Source of the DNA: a virus | Reading direction: 5' to 3' (one strand) | IMG/VR virus record: IMGVR_UViG_3300009175_001422 | Span: 1-36,604 of that record | Length of the DNA stretch: 36,604 nt | Shown: piece by piece, positions 15,206 through 23,079 of the stretch | Numbering within the stretch: position 1 is the stretch's first letter | Layout of the letters: each line of letters starts with the position of its first letter | Position numbers and translations under genes: made by a program | The notes under the pieces: model-generated | What the model was told of the DNA's origin: nothing | The model's database searches: none | What the model saw: the letters and a program-made list of their open reading frames with translations, nothing else

Positions 15206-16867
15206 ATGACTGAACAAAAAATACCACAACCTTCATTTACCGATAAGGCATCGCAAGCAGTCGACAAGATTGTTGCGATATTCTCACCTAAAGCTGCAGC
15301 ATATCGTCAGGCGTATCGCTCGGCCAAGAAAATGCTCACATCATATAGGGGAGCGGATAACAGCCGTTTGACTGGTGGATGGTTATCATCACCGGGATCA
15401 GCGGATCAAGATATCATTAATAATTTACCTACCTTACGTCAGCGTAGCCGTGATTTAAACCGCAATACTCCATTTGCCGCGGGCATTACCAATACGATGA
15501 CAACCAATACCGTTGGGTCTGGCATTCGTCCTCAAAGCCGGTTAAGACCTGAAAAATTAGGCATTACCCAGCAAGAGGCTATTGATTTTCAAAATCAAAT
15601 GGATGCGGTCTGGGATAAGTGGGTTCCATATGCGGATGCCAGTGAGAGATTGAGTTTTTATGAAGTTCAACAGTTGGTACATCGTCAAATTATTGAGAAT
15701 GGCGAAATATTTTTAATTCCAGTCATGCTTGATAAACCAGACAGGCCGTATGCTTTGGCGTATCAGTTAATTGAGGCAGATCGTGTAGGAACGCCGTTTA
15801 ATTTTCAAACGAATCCAGCGGTACGTGCTGGCATCGAAATCGGCAAAGAGTTTGGTGAGCCGATTAATTATTACGTTCGTGAAGTCCACCCGGGCGATAT
15901 TACCTTGCGTTTTCTTGGCAGCAATCCGCTTAAATGGCGGACATATCCAGCCAAGAATCCTAAAACTGGCCGGAAGAATATTTTTCATCTTTATTTCATG
16001 TTACGACCGCAGCAGACTCGGGGCGTTCCTTTCTTTGCGCCGGTCATCGATTATTTTCAACATTTAGACAAGTATTTAGAAGCTGAATTGGTAGCCGCAA
16101 GGATTTCCGCGTGTTTTGCGCTTTTTATAACTAAGAATGATCCTAACGCAGCTTATATGGGAACACCCGGAGATCAAGATTCGCAGGGCAAGAAACTTAA
16201 TACTCTTGAACCCGGGATGGTTGAATATTTGGCGCAAGGAGAATCGGTCAATTCATTTAATCCGCAGCGTCCGGGTGGCACTTTCGAAATGTTCATGATG
16301 CAACTGTTACGAATGATCGCAGCGGCTTTAAATTTGCCTTATGAATTGGTGACTAAAGATTTTACAAAAAGTAATTATTCCAACATGAGAGCATCGCTCT
16401 TACAGGCATATCGGTATTTTCGAACTCATCAGCAGTGGATGAATGAAAAAATTAATCAACCGACTTTTGAAATGGTCATTGAGGAAGCAGTCTTAAGCGG
16501 TGAATTAAAATTACCAAACTTTTTTAAGAATAAGAAAGAGTGGACTCGCTGCCGGTGGATCGCAGAGGGGTGGGAATGGGTGGATCCACTTAAAGAAGCG
16601 CAGGCGTCTGTTTTGGCTCATGACAATAATTTCACTACTTTACAGGATGTCGCAGCCAGCCGCGGTCAAGATTGGGAAGAAGTTTTGCAACAACGCGCCA
16701 AGGAATTGCAACGCGTCAAAGATTTGGAAGATCAGTATGACGTTCAGTTTACGGTTATGCCAGCACTGCCTCAAGCGGAGCCGGGGACGCCCAAGCCGGA
16801 TAAAGTTATTTCTCAACAGGCAGCGGGAGATAACCAAGAAGAGCCAGCAGGAAAAGCTAATGAATGA
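15206..16867 (+). CDS. Portal protein (lambda family)
   Basis: Dodecameric ring at the capsid vertex through which DNA enters. Family landmarks are AYRSAKKMLTSYRGAD, LRQRSRDLNRNTPFAAGITN (residues about 78-97), TNTVGSGIRPQSRL, the QLIEADRV segment, HLYFMLRPQQTRGVPFFAPV and LNLPYELVTKDFTKSNYSNMRAS. The 553 aa fit the lambda gpB/TIGR01539 type. The C-terminal tail is acidic and Pro/Glu-rich. Only a weak ribosome site is visible, so coupling to the upstream gpW-like gene is likely. It overlaps the next gene by 8 bases. Confidence 0.93.
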   Translation: MTEQKIPQPSFTDKASQAVDKIVAIFSPKAAAYRQAYRSAKKMLTSYRGADNSRLTGGWLSSPGSADQDIINNLPTLRQRSRDLNRNTPFAAGITNTMTTNTVGSGIRPQSRLRPEKLGITQQEAIDFQNQMDAVWDKWVPYADASERLSFYEVQQLVHRQIIENGEIFLIPVMLDKPDRPYALAYQLIEADRVGTPFNFQTNPAVRAGIEIGKEFGEPINYYVREVHPGDITLRFLGSNPLKWRTYPAKNPKTGRKNIFHLYFMLRPQQTRGVPFFAPVIDYFQHLDKYLEAELVAARISACFALFITKNDPNAAYMGTPGDQDSQGKKLNTLEPGMVEYLAQGESVNSFNPQRPGGTFEMFMMQLLRMIAAALNLPYELVTKDFTKSNYSNMRASLLQAYRYFRTHQQWMNEKINQPTFEMVIEEAVLSGELKLPNFFKNKKEWTRCRWIAEGWEWVDPLKEAQASVLAHDNNFTTLQDVAASRGQDWEEVLQQRAKELQRVKDLEDQYDVQFTVMPALPQAEPGTPKPDKVISQQAAGDNQEEPAGKANE

Positions 16868-18104
16868 AATTTTGGAACCGATAGAGGGACATTTTAGAAC
16901 CAATCTGGCCGTTGGATTGGAACCAAATCCAAATGCCGTTGATCGTGAGAACAAGATTATTCACGGTTTTGCGGTTATGACGAAAGGTTTTGTTAAAGAT
17001 TCCCGCGGATGGGAAATCGATGACGCCACCTTACAGCAGGTTGTTGATGCTGGAAACGTAGCTAAGGGCGGGATAAAGTCACGTTTTGGTCACCCGAACA
17101 TGAGTGGAGAGGCCTTTGGCACCATGGTCGGTCGAGCAAAGAATTTTCGTATGGACGGCAACGTTGCTCGGGCTGATTTGCATATTTCGGATGCGGCTTT
17201 TACTTCACCCAATGGTGATTTGGGAACCTATGTACTTGATATGGCCGATAAGGAACCAGACATGTTTGGAGCTTCGATTGTTTTAGATGAGGCTGGTTTT
17301 GAATACAGGAAAAATCAGGATGGATCCAGAAAGCAAGATGATAAGGGGCAGGATTTACCACCGTTATTGCGGGTAAAGTCAATATCTGCGGCAGATGTTG
17401 TTGATTCACCAGCGGCAAATGATGGAATGTTTGGCCGCAAATTTTTTAATTCTTCGCTCACCTTGTCGGTTGAGGCGACAGAGTTTTTGAATAAATTTTT
17501 AAAGAATCCATCAGCAGTCGAGAGGGTACAGGATTTCTTGGCTCGGTATGGGCGTACAAGAGATTTATTTAACGAACATCATGAGGAGGAAATGGCTATG
17601 ACCAATGAAACTAAACCAGAAGTATTAACACTCGAAGGGTTAAAAACGGAAAGGCCTGATTTGATTGAAAAAATCAGTGTCGAGTTATCCAAGGGGCACG
17701 AGGATGTGCTTAAAAAATCGGTCAGTGAGGCGCTATCTGATCAGAAAACACGTTTGCTTGAGCTTTTCAAGTTGAGCGAGAATCCAGAATTTTCATCTCC
17801 CGCCAACCGCGCCATCATCATGGCAGGCATTGAAAAGGACGAGGCTTTCGCGATCGTTCAGCAGAAGCTTTATGACTCAAGACTCGCTGAATTAAAAAGG
17901 GAAGCCCCCAAGGGTGCAGGTGCTGGTGAAATCCAAGATCAAGGGGATCTTTCTACTTTGCCGGATGGTGAGGAGAAATGGAAAGCCCAGTTTGAACAAA
18001 GCCCTCAATTACAAAAAGAGTTTAGAAGCAAATTAAGCACGTATCTGGCCTACATGAAAGCGCAGGCTCGTGGACAGGTGACGCTTTTGACGAAGTCAAA
18101 ATAA
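16860..18104 (+). CDS. Prohead maturation protease fused to scaffold domain
   Basis: 414 aa. The N-terminal half (about 1-200) resembles phage head maturation proteases: HGFAVMTKGFVKDSRGWEID, KSRFGHPNMSGEAFGTMVGRAKNF (in part: RFGHPNMSGEAFGTMVG) with His97 as a likely active-site residue, then VARADLHI and SAADVVDSPAANDGMF. The second half is helical and charged, as in scaffolds, ending LAYMKAQARG. The ATG overlaps the portal stop. An internal Shine-Dalgarno plus in-frame ATG at the domain border suggests separate scaffold expression. By analogy with lambda C/Nu3 the scaffold shapes the prohead and is then cleaved. Confidence 0.82.
   Translation: MNEILEPIEGHFRTNLAVGLEPNPNAVDRENKIIHGFAVMTKGFVKDSRGWEIDDATLQQVVDAGNVAKGGIKSRFGHPNMSGEAFGTMVGRAKNFRMDGNVARADLHISDAAFTSPNGDLGTYVLDMADKEPDMFGASIVLDEAGFEYRKNQDGSRKQDDKGQDLPPLLRVKSISAADVVDSPAANDGMFGRKFFNSSLTLSVEATEFLNKFLKNPSAVERVQDFLARYGRTRDLFNEHHEEEMAMTNETKPEVLTLEGLKTERPDLIEKISVELSKGHEDVLKKSVSEALSDQKTRLLELFKLSENPEFSSPANRAIIMAGIEKDEAFAIVQQKLYDSRLAELKREAPKGAGAGEIQDQGDLSTLPDGEEKWKAQFEQSPQLQKEFRSKLSTYLAYMKAQARGQVTLLTKSK
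17598..18104 (+). CDS. Nested scaffold protein (internal in-frame start)
   Basis: AGGAGG at 17584-17589 lies 8 bases before an in-frame ATG at 17598 (and only 2 before another at 17592). The product would be the 168-aa C-terminal scaffold part alone, starting MTNETKPEVLTLEGLK. It is acidic and helical. Lambda uses the same trick for Nu3 inside C. The strong site within a coding region is direct evidence; expression is inferred. Confidence 0.6.
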   Translation: MTNETKPEVLTLEGLKTERPDLIEKISVELSKGHEDVLKKSVSEALSDQKTRLLELFKLSENPEFSSPANRAIIMAGIEKDEAFAIVQQKLYDSRLAELKREAPKGAGAGEIQDQGDLSTLPDGEEKWKAQFEQSPQLQKEFRSKLSTYLAYMKAQARGQVTLLTKSK

Positions 18105-18132
18105 ATATATTTCATTTAAGGAGGAATTAACT

Positions 18133-18561
18133 ATGTCTCAACTTATTCAAAATCTTGTACGGAATTACGATTCAGTCGATTTGGATGTTTTTAAGGATCA
18201 ACCCATGGCCGCGGCCAGCGTTATTTATGAAGGCGCTGCTTTGGGGCTTGTCGGTACAACTGGTGTTGTTCGTCAATTGGTGGCAGCTGACGTGTTCGCA
18301 GGGTTTGCTAACCGCAAGGCTGATAATTCAGCCGGTGCGGCCGCGGCTCGGAACATTTCATGCAAGCTCAAAGGGCAAATCCAGCTTAACGTGGTTGGAG
18401 TAACCGGCAATTTAGATGTCGACAGCGTTGTATACGCATCTGACAGCAACACGTTTACCAAGACGTCGACGGGTAACACTGCGATCGGCAAGATTGTCCG
18501 CTGGATTTCCGGGACGCTTTGCGTGGTTGCTTTTGAGGCAGATGTACTTCGTTCATTATAA
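18133..18561 (+). CDS. Capsid decoration (cement) protein, DUF2190-like
   Basis: 142 aa, with AAGGAGG well placed before the ATG. It is beta-rich and Ala/Val/Gly-rich: PMAAASVIYEGAALGLVGTTGVVRQL, FAGFANRKADNSAGAAAARNISCKLKG (in part: FAGFANRKADNSAGAAAA), VYASDSNTFT and GKIVRWISGTLCVVAFE. The pattern 'GFA...D.....G' followed by 'VYASD.NTFT' is the hallmark of DUF2190-type decoration proteins, which are encoded between scaffold and major capsid genes, as here. It would stabilise the expanded capsid. Confidence 0.8.
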   Translation: MSQLIQNLVRNYDSVDLDVFKDQPMAAASVIYEGAALGLVGTTGVVRQLVAADVFAGFANRKADNSAGAAAARNISCKLKGQIQLNVVGVTGNLDVDSVVYASDSNTFTKTSTGNTAIGKIVRWISGTLCVVAFEADVLRSL

Positions 18562-18594
18562 TTTTAACCTTTTAAATTTTATGTGGAGGGTCAA

Positions 18595-19611
18595 ATGGAT
18601 CAACAAATACTAACAAGCCGGGATATCATCGGTACCTTTTATGAAACAGTTCAGACGGCGGCCGGCGCCGGGTGGGTGCCGTACGTCAGCATGCTTTTTC
18701 CTTCAAACCAGCAGTTTGAAAATTACAAGTGGCTCGGGTTCTCACCAGCGCTTTCTCGTTGGATGGGTTCACGTAGACCTACAAGCTTAAAAGGAAACGG
18801 AATCATCATTGAGAATTTACTTTTTGACGCGACGCTTGAAATCTCTGTTGATGATTTACGCAGGGATAAGAGCCAGCAAATTCTTCTTCGTGTGCAGGAG
18901 TTGGCAGCAGAATGCGCTAATCACTGGGCAACTCTTTTGACCGCGCTTATTGAGGCCGGTGAAACAACCGTCTGCTATGACGGCAATAACTTCTTTGATA
19001 CGGTGCATCAGGAAGGCAGCAGTCCAGTTCAAAAGAATACGATCACCAAGACGGACTATTCGGAATTAGGAGTTGCTATTGGGGCAAATCCAACCGCCTA
19101 TGAGATGGCCAACGTCATCATGAAGATGATTCAGCATCTTTATTCTATCAAAAAGGACAACGGTCAGCCCATGAATGAATTCGCCAAGGAATTCTTGGTC
19201 TTGGTGCCGGTCAATATGTACGGCAATGCTGTCAAGGCCGTCAGCGGTCTGATCTTAGCAGCCGGAACTGGCGCCATCGATAACCCGCTTAGGTCTTTAC
19301 CCGGATTTAATATCCGCGTTGAGGTAAACCCCAGAAGCGGTTGGAGCAACAAGTTGGCGGTGTTTCGTACAGATGGCCGTGCCCGCCCGTTCATTCGTCA
19401 GGCAGAGGATCTGAATAATGGCAATATCGGATCCGTGGCGACGACTAACGGATCAACCGGATTCGATGAAACCATGGGTATAAAGATCAATGCCATTGCC
19501 GAGGGCAGCGAAGAGGCTATAACTCATCGTCGTCATTTATATACGGTAGAGGCAAGTCGTAATGTGGGATATGGCTATTGGCAACAGGCTGTTTTAGCCA
19601 CCTTAGGTTAA
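18595..19611 (+). CDS. Major capsid protein (Mu gpT-like)
   Basis: 338 aa, with GGAGGG before the ATG at 18595. The Mu-type major head subunit shows as YKWLGFSPALSRWMGSRRP, SLKGNGIIIENLLFDATLEISVDDLRRD (in part: ENLLFDATLEISVDDLRRD), ALIEAGETTVCYDGNNFFDT and HRRHLYTVEASRNVGYGYWQ. The HK97 fold is known for the family. The mixture of a lambda-type portal and terminase with a Mu-type capsid marks mosaic ancestry. Confidence 0.85.
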   Translation: MDQQILTSRDIIGTFYETVQTAAGAGWVPYVSMLFPSNQQFENYKWLGFSPALSRWMGSRRPTSLKGNGIIIENLLFDATLEISVDDLRRDKSQQILLRVQELAAECANHWATLLTALIEAGETTVCYDGNNFFDTVHQEGSSPVQKNTITKTDYSELGVAIGANPTAYEMANVIMKMIQHLYSIKKDNGQPMNEFAKEFLVLVPVNMYGNAVKAVSGLILAAGTGAIDNPLRSLPGFNIRVEVNPRSGWSNKLAVFRTDGRARPFIRQAEDLNNGNIGSVATTNGSTGFDETMGIKINAIAEGSEEAITHRRHLYTVEASRNVGYGYWQQAVLATLG

Positions 19612-19639
19612 CGTTAGTTTTTTTAAACTTGGAGGAAAC

Positions 19640-19873
19640 ATGAGTAAAGATACAAAAATGGTGCCAAAGGTGACTAGTGAAAGCATGGAAGTCAAAAAAA
19701 CGGCCAAGGTCAATGTTTCTTTAGTTTTTGACCGAGCATTTGGCGGAGTAGAGTTTCCAGCCGGTAGTATTGTTTTAAGAGGCGAATGTGTAGATGGGCT
19801 GACGGATAAGGACATCAATAAAGCCCTGCAACTCAATCAACTGAAAGCATATCCGGTTGATGAGGAAGCATAA
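19640..19873 (+). CDS. Unknown 77-aa head-region protein
   Basis: Small protein following the capsid gene, with GGAGGAAAC just before the ATG. The N-terminus is Lys-rich and polar; the rest (VNVSLVFDRAFGGVEFPAGSIV...GLTDKDINKALQLNQLKAYP) looks like a compact alpha/beta domain. 'Head fibre' or connector accessory proteins are found at this position, but no specific assignment is supported. Confidence 0.7.
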   Translation: MSKDTKMVPKVTSESMEVKKTAKVNVSLVFDRAFGGVEFPAGSIVLRGECVDGLTDKDINKALQLNQLKAYPVDEEA

Positions 19874-19888
19874 CGAAAGGCCGCCACT

Positions 19889-20167
19889 ATGTTGCAAGGA
19901 GATAACGCGTACTTTCAATTCAACTTTGAGGGGTATCACTTAAGCGACGGCCCTATCGTTGACGGGAGTTTTCCGAATATCAATTATTACCTGTTCATTG
20001 ATCGCTTGAGTAATTGGTACATCATGAAGGAAGACACGACAGCCAAAAGTTATCGGTTTAAGAAAGGATCACCGGTTACAGGCGATGCAACGACAACGTA
20101 TGCCTACAACTGGACAAATCGAGAGAGTGGTGTCTATGGGTATTTCGACGCTGTTTTTAGCGCTTAA
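19889..20167 (+). CDS. Unknown 92-aa protein
   Basis: Aromatic-rich, beta-type protein (YFQFNFEGYHLSDGPIVDGS, YYLFIDRLSNWYIMKED) that I do not recognise. AAAGG lies 9 bases before the ATG. Its last 32 bases overlap the start of the fibre-like gene at 20136. The position at the entry to the fibre/lysis block suggests a virion-surface or fibre accessory role. This is inference only. Confidence 0.65.
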   Translation: MLQGDNAYFQFNFEGYHLSDGPIVDGSFPNINYYLFIDRLSNWYIMKEDTTAKSYRFKKGSPVTGDATTTYAYNWTNRESGVYGYFDAVFSA

Positions 20168-20783
20168 TATTCTATTAGCTGTATTTACAACGACAGCATT
20201 TGCTGGTCAGGCATTTAATGCCTTTACCGGAAAGATTGATAAATGCGTCACGATAAAAGACGCATCCGGTTCTCCAGCGGATACTACGTGTGGGGATGTT
20301 CAGGTTACTGCCGGTGCGTTGTCTAGCAATGGTAATGGAACCTATTCATTAAATATTCCTACCACATCCACTGGTGGCGGGTGGACAAGAACAACGGGAG
20401 TTGTGACCACAACAATCAGCACGGACAATGTCGGGGTAGCGACAGCAACTCCAACTTCCAGATTCTCAATTAACGGGTCGTTTTCAAAAGCAACCACGAC
20501 AAGTTCAGCGGCAACGTACACCTTAACGGATTCAGATAATGTTATTTTGGTTGATTCAACATCCGGGGCAAGAACAAGAACGCTTCCGTCAGCTGTTGGT
20601 ATCACTGGGAGGCAATATGTTATCAAGGATTGGAAGGGTACTTCAGCTGCGAGCAATATTACTATTCTGACAACGTCATCCCAGATGATTGATGGGGTGA
20701 CATCATACGTTATTAATTACAGTTATGGCGCTGTAATTGTTGAATCTGATGGCGCCAATTGGAGCATTGTTGGAAAGGTTTAG
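20136..20783 (+). CDS. Fibre-like beta protein with N-terminal signal peptide
   Basis: 215 aa from the ATG at 20136. The first 23 residues form a hydrophobic signal-like segment (STLFLALNILLAVFTTTAFA, then GQ), with an AFA cleavage motif but no positive N-terminal charge. The body is Thr/Ser-rich. The C-terminal part, TLPSAVGITGRQYVIKDW...QMIDGVTSYVI...GAVIVESDGANWSIVG (long gaps omitted), is a trimeric-fibre beta module common at the ends of phage fibres. The start is chosen over one 51 bases upstream because it opens the signal segment. Signal peptides are unexpected on virion fibres. Confidence 0.7.
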   Translation: MGISTLFLALNILLAVFTTTAFAGQAFNAFTGKIDKCVTIKDASGSPADTTCGDVQVTAGALSSNGNGTYSLNIPTTSTGGGWTRTTGVVTTTISTDNVGVATATPTSRFSINGSFSKATTTSSAATYTLTDSDNVILVDSTSGARTRTLPSAVGITGRQYVIKDWKGTSAASNITILTTSSQMIDGVTSYVINYSYGAVIVESDGANWSIVGKV

Positions 20784-20792
20784 GGGGGAATT

Positions 20793-21215
20793 ATGAGTCT
20801 TGGTTTTGGGGCAGTTCCAATAGGAGCAATTTTAGATTGGGACAAGAATCTGACAAATACGCCAGCTTTACCAGCGGAGTTTGTCGAGCGTAATGGCCAA
20901 GCAATTATTGATTCAAAGAGTCCATACAACGGAGTTGCACCAGCTGATTTAAATGGGGCGCAAGGTGGATCTAAAATGTTTATTCGTGGCTCAACCTATT
21001 CAACAGGTCAAGGCGGTTCTGATTATCATAACCATTATATTTGCAGCGTATATTGTTCAGAGCCTTCTTATGTATGCAGTGCGACCACATACCCCATGTG
21101 TAGCTCAATACCCCTCGCTGGACAAAGTCACACACATTCAATCTGGGGATCTACCGAATCAATGGAAACTGCACCATCGTATTACGAGTGCGTGAAGATT
21201 ATGAGGGTTAAATGA
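20793..21215 (+). CDS. Tail-fibre/collar-type protein
   Basis: 140 aa, preceded by GGGGGG. The N-terminal motif PIGAILDWDKNLTNTPALP with EFVERNGQAI, SPYNGVAPADLNGAQG and FIRGS belongs to small phage fibre proteins. The His-rich DYHNHYI and SHTHS segments and the terminal APSYYECVKIMRVK are typical of trimeric tip domains, where His pairs bind metal. It contains 6 Cys between residues 88 and 110, more than is usual. It probably recognises or decorates the host surface. Confidence 0.75.
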   Translation: MSLGFGAVPIGAILDWDKNLTNTPALPAEFVERNGQAIIDSKSPYNGVAPADLNGAQGGSKMFIRGSTYSTGQGGSDYHNHYICSVYCSEPSYVCSATTYPMCSSIPLAGQSHTHSIWGSTESMETAPSYYECVKIMRVK

Positions 21216-21937
21216 TGAAGGTATTGGTCATTATTCCAACAAACGGAAGTGTTGATAATCGCTGTATTGAATCTGTGATGAATCAGGATTATTCGAATTT
21301 TAGTATCTTGATAAATGTGATCAAGGCCGAGGTTAAGTGTCGCAAAGACATAACAGTTAATTCAACAAAGAACAGAAATATTGCTCGTGATATGGCGCTC
21401 AAAACTGATGCCGATTGTTTTTTGTGGGTCGACAGCGACGAAGTGCTTCCTAAAGGAGCAATAACTGAATTTGTGACTCAACAGAAACAGGCGGGTTTTC
21501 ATATTATTGGAGGCTGGTACAAGATTCGTAAGAGTCCATTTTGGGTCGCAGGTAGATGGGTCGCGGACAATACTTTTTTACATTGTCTAAAACCTGTTCC
21601 AAGCGTCACGAAGACTGACATGGTTGGATTGGGATGTATGTTTATATCCCGTCAGGCTCTAAATGATATTGAGTTTAGAGATGGAACTAACAAGGAAGCA
21701 AATGTGGTTAATGCGGGCAAATGTTATTTGGGCCCTTGCTGCCAATTTGGCAATGACGCTTTTGAAAAAGGGTATCAGATGTACATGGATGGAAACGTAA
21801 TCTGTAAACATTTAAACAGAAGAAAGGAAGGGGAGTCATGGATATCGATGTTAAAAGAAATGTCAATGAGAGTCAGCAGGTTTCGTATACCTTTCGGACT
21901 TTCAAGACTGCAGAAGTCAGAACCGGCAATCCCGTAG
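21212..21937 (+). CDS. Glycosyltransferase, GT-A fold (family 2-like)
   Basis: 241 aa. It opens with the beta-strand VLVIIPTNGSVDNRCIESV, has TKNRNIARDMAL (54-65) and the DxD metal/nucleotide-sugar motif VDSDEVLP with Asp74 and Asp76. An acceptor-side segment GLGCMFISRQAL and a terminal CKHL match the GT-A layout. A transmembrane helix is absent, so it is probably soluble. It may glycosylate phage fibres or alter host surface glycans to block superinfection. The start overlaps the fibre stop (ATGATGA). Its last 100 bases overlap the following gene, so its C-terminus could be shorter in function. Confidence 0.82.
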   Translation: MMKVLVIIPTNGSVDNRCIESVMNQDYSNFSILINVIKAEVKCRKDITVNSTKNRNIARDMALKTDADCFLWVDSDEVLPKGAITEFVTQQKQAGFHIIGGWYKIRKSPFWVAGRWVADNTFLHCLKPVPSVTKTDMVGLGCMFISRQALNDIEFRDGTNKEANVVNAGKCYLGPCCQFGNDAFEKGYQMYMDGNVICKHLNRRKEGESWISMLKEMSMRVSRFRIPFGLSRLQKSEPAIP

Positions 21938-22122
21938 AAGTTGTTGATAAGAAAGAAACGATGACGATGGGGCAGTTGCTAGATCAAAAGAGTAATCTTG
22001 AGAATTTGTTGTCACAGCTTCAAGACAGAATTGATGGAGCAAATGCAGCTGAAGCTGCTGCGAATCCGCAGCCAGCGATTTCACAACCAGCGCAGCCACA
22101 ACAAACACAGTCCAGCAATTAA
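21838..22122 (+). CDS. Unknown 94-aa protein with coiled coil and Gln/Pro tail
   Basis: The ATG is preceded by GGAAGGGGAG, a very strong ribosome site inside the glycosyltransferase gene. The N-terminal part is polar, residues about 45-68 (LDQKSNLENLLSQLQDRIDG) form a short coiled coil, and the tail is Ala/Gln/Pro-rich (AISQPAQPQQTQSSN). It may be a fibre or virion accessory protein. No family is recognised. Confidence 0.65.
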   Translation: MDIDVKRNVNESQQVSYTFRTFKTAEVRTGNPVEVVDKKETMTMGQLLDQKSNLENLLSQLQDRIDGANAAEAAANPQPAISQPAQPQQTQSSN

Positions 22123-22131
22123 TGGTGAGGC

Positions 22132-22557
22132 ATGGATCAAGAGTTGATAAAAGCAGCGGCTACGTATGGATTGGGCATAGTTCTATCGCTTTTAATGGCT
22201 GGCTTCATGGGCTGGGTGATTCGTTTCATTCTTAAAGAAAATGCCAAGCGTGAAGAGCGGTTGGCTGGAATCATTGAGCGCGACCTTGTCGCCCAGAAAA
22301 ACGCCCTTGAACAGCATGACCGGCGCATGTCAGAGGCGGCACAAAGAACTGAAGAAGCAAATAAACGCCAGCGTGAGGAACATGAACAATTATCCGGTAA
22401 ACAAAAACAGCTTCTAGATAATCAAGATAGTTTTTCCCACCGGCAGGACGCCACAGTTCAAGTGTTAGAAAGAATAGCGGGCGTTTTGGCCGCTTTAAAT
22501 CCGAACGCTAACACAAGTCAACTCAAACTATCTATTCAAAAAGAAAAGGAGCAATAG
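22132..22557 (+). CDS. Membrane-anchored coiled-coil protein, holin-like
   Basis: 141 aa. One transmembrane helix (about 12-34, YGLGIVLSLLMAGFMGWVI) is followed by a long charged helix (35-125) rich in Glu, Gln, Lys and Arg. GGTGAGG precedes the ATG. One-helix proteins with a long cytoplasmic coiled coil are often found in phage lysis cassettes. Because lysis genes follow, a holin or antiholin role is likely but unproven. Confidence 0.65.
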   Translation: MDQELIKAAATYGLGIVLSLLMAGFMGWVIRFILKENAKREERLAGIIERDLVAQKNALEQHDRRMSEAAQRTEEANKRQREEHEQLSGKQKQLLDNQDSFSHRQDATVQVLERIAGVLAALNPNANTSQLKLSIQKEKEQ

Positions 22558-22558
22558 A

Positions 22559-22864
22559 ATGTGGGACAAAATTAAAAGTTTCTTCAGTAATATTTTTAAG
22601 AATCCACAGGTCATTAAGTTTGAGCAGTTTATTCAGCAGGTTTTTACCGCTGAAAAGCCAATTGTTATGGGGGCATTAAAGGACATTGCCATGCAGGCGG
22701 TTACCAGCATTAATAATGTCAGCACTTTGACCAATGATCAGAAAAGAACTCAAGCATTTGGGCAGATTACTGATTATGCAAAAGCCCAAGGGATTCAAGC
22801 TGGTGAGTCAATGATCAATTTGGCCATTGAAATGGCGGTGCAGGCCGTCAAAGGAAATAGCTGA
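22559..22864 (+). CDS. Unknown 101-aa protein of the lysis cassette (LLH holin-like C-terminus)
   Basis: AAAAGGAG is 8 bases before the ATG. The N-terminus MWDKIKSFFSNIFKNP is amphipathic. The segment TNDQKRTQAFGQITDYAKAQGIQAG...MINLAIEMAVQAVKG resembles the C-terminal helix pair of phage holins of the LLH type, but no full transmembrane segment is present. It may act with the neighbouring one-helix protein. Low certainty about function. Confidence 0.65.
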   Translation: MWDKIKSFFSNIFKNPQVIKFEQFIQQVFTAEKPIVMGALKDIAMQAVTSINNVSTLTNDQKRTQAFGQITDYAKAQGIQAGESMINLAIEMAVQAVKGNS

Positions 22865-23079
22865 TGCCTGTTTGGCTAACTGCCTTAGTTACTTTAGGCG
22901 GAATATTGAAAGAGGCCATGCATGTGGCAGGTCTCGTTATCCAAGCGCGTCTTGAAAAGGACGAGGAGTTAAGAAAAACCAAAGGGGACATGCTTGATGC
23001 TGCTAAAAAAGCTATTGATTCTGGCGACGTTGATCACATCATTGACCTTGCTGACAAGCTGCGCCAGCCAGGCTGTTAA
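22864..23079 (+). CDS. Small membrane-associated protein, possible inner spanin
   Basis: 71 aa. The start shares its A with the preceding stop region (TGATG). An N-terminal hydrophobic segment (VWLTALVTLGGILKEAMHV) is followed by a charged helix (ARLEKDEELRKTKGDMLDAAKKAI). The +1-shifted frame inside its 3' half encodes a lipoprotein. This Rz/Rz1-like overlap suggests an inner-spanin role, although the protein is shorter than most Rz proteins and its membrane segment is weak. Confidence 0.6.
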   Translation: MPVWLTALVTLGGILKEAMHVAGLVIQARLEKDEELRKTKGDMLDAAKKAIDSGDVDHIIDLADKLRQPGC

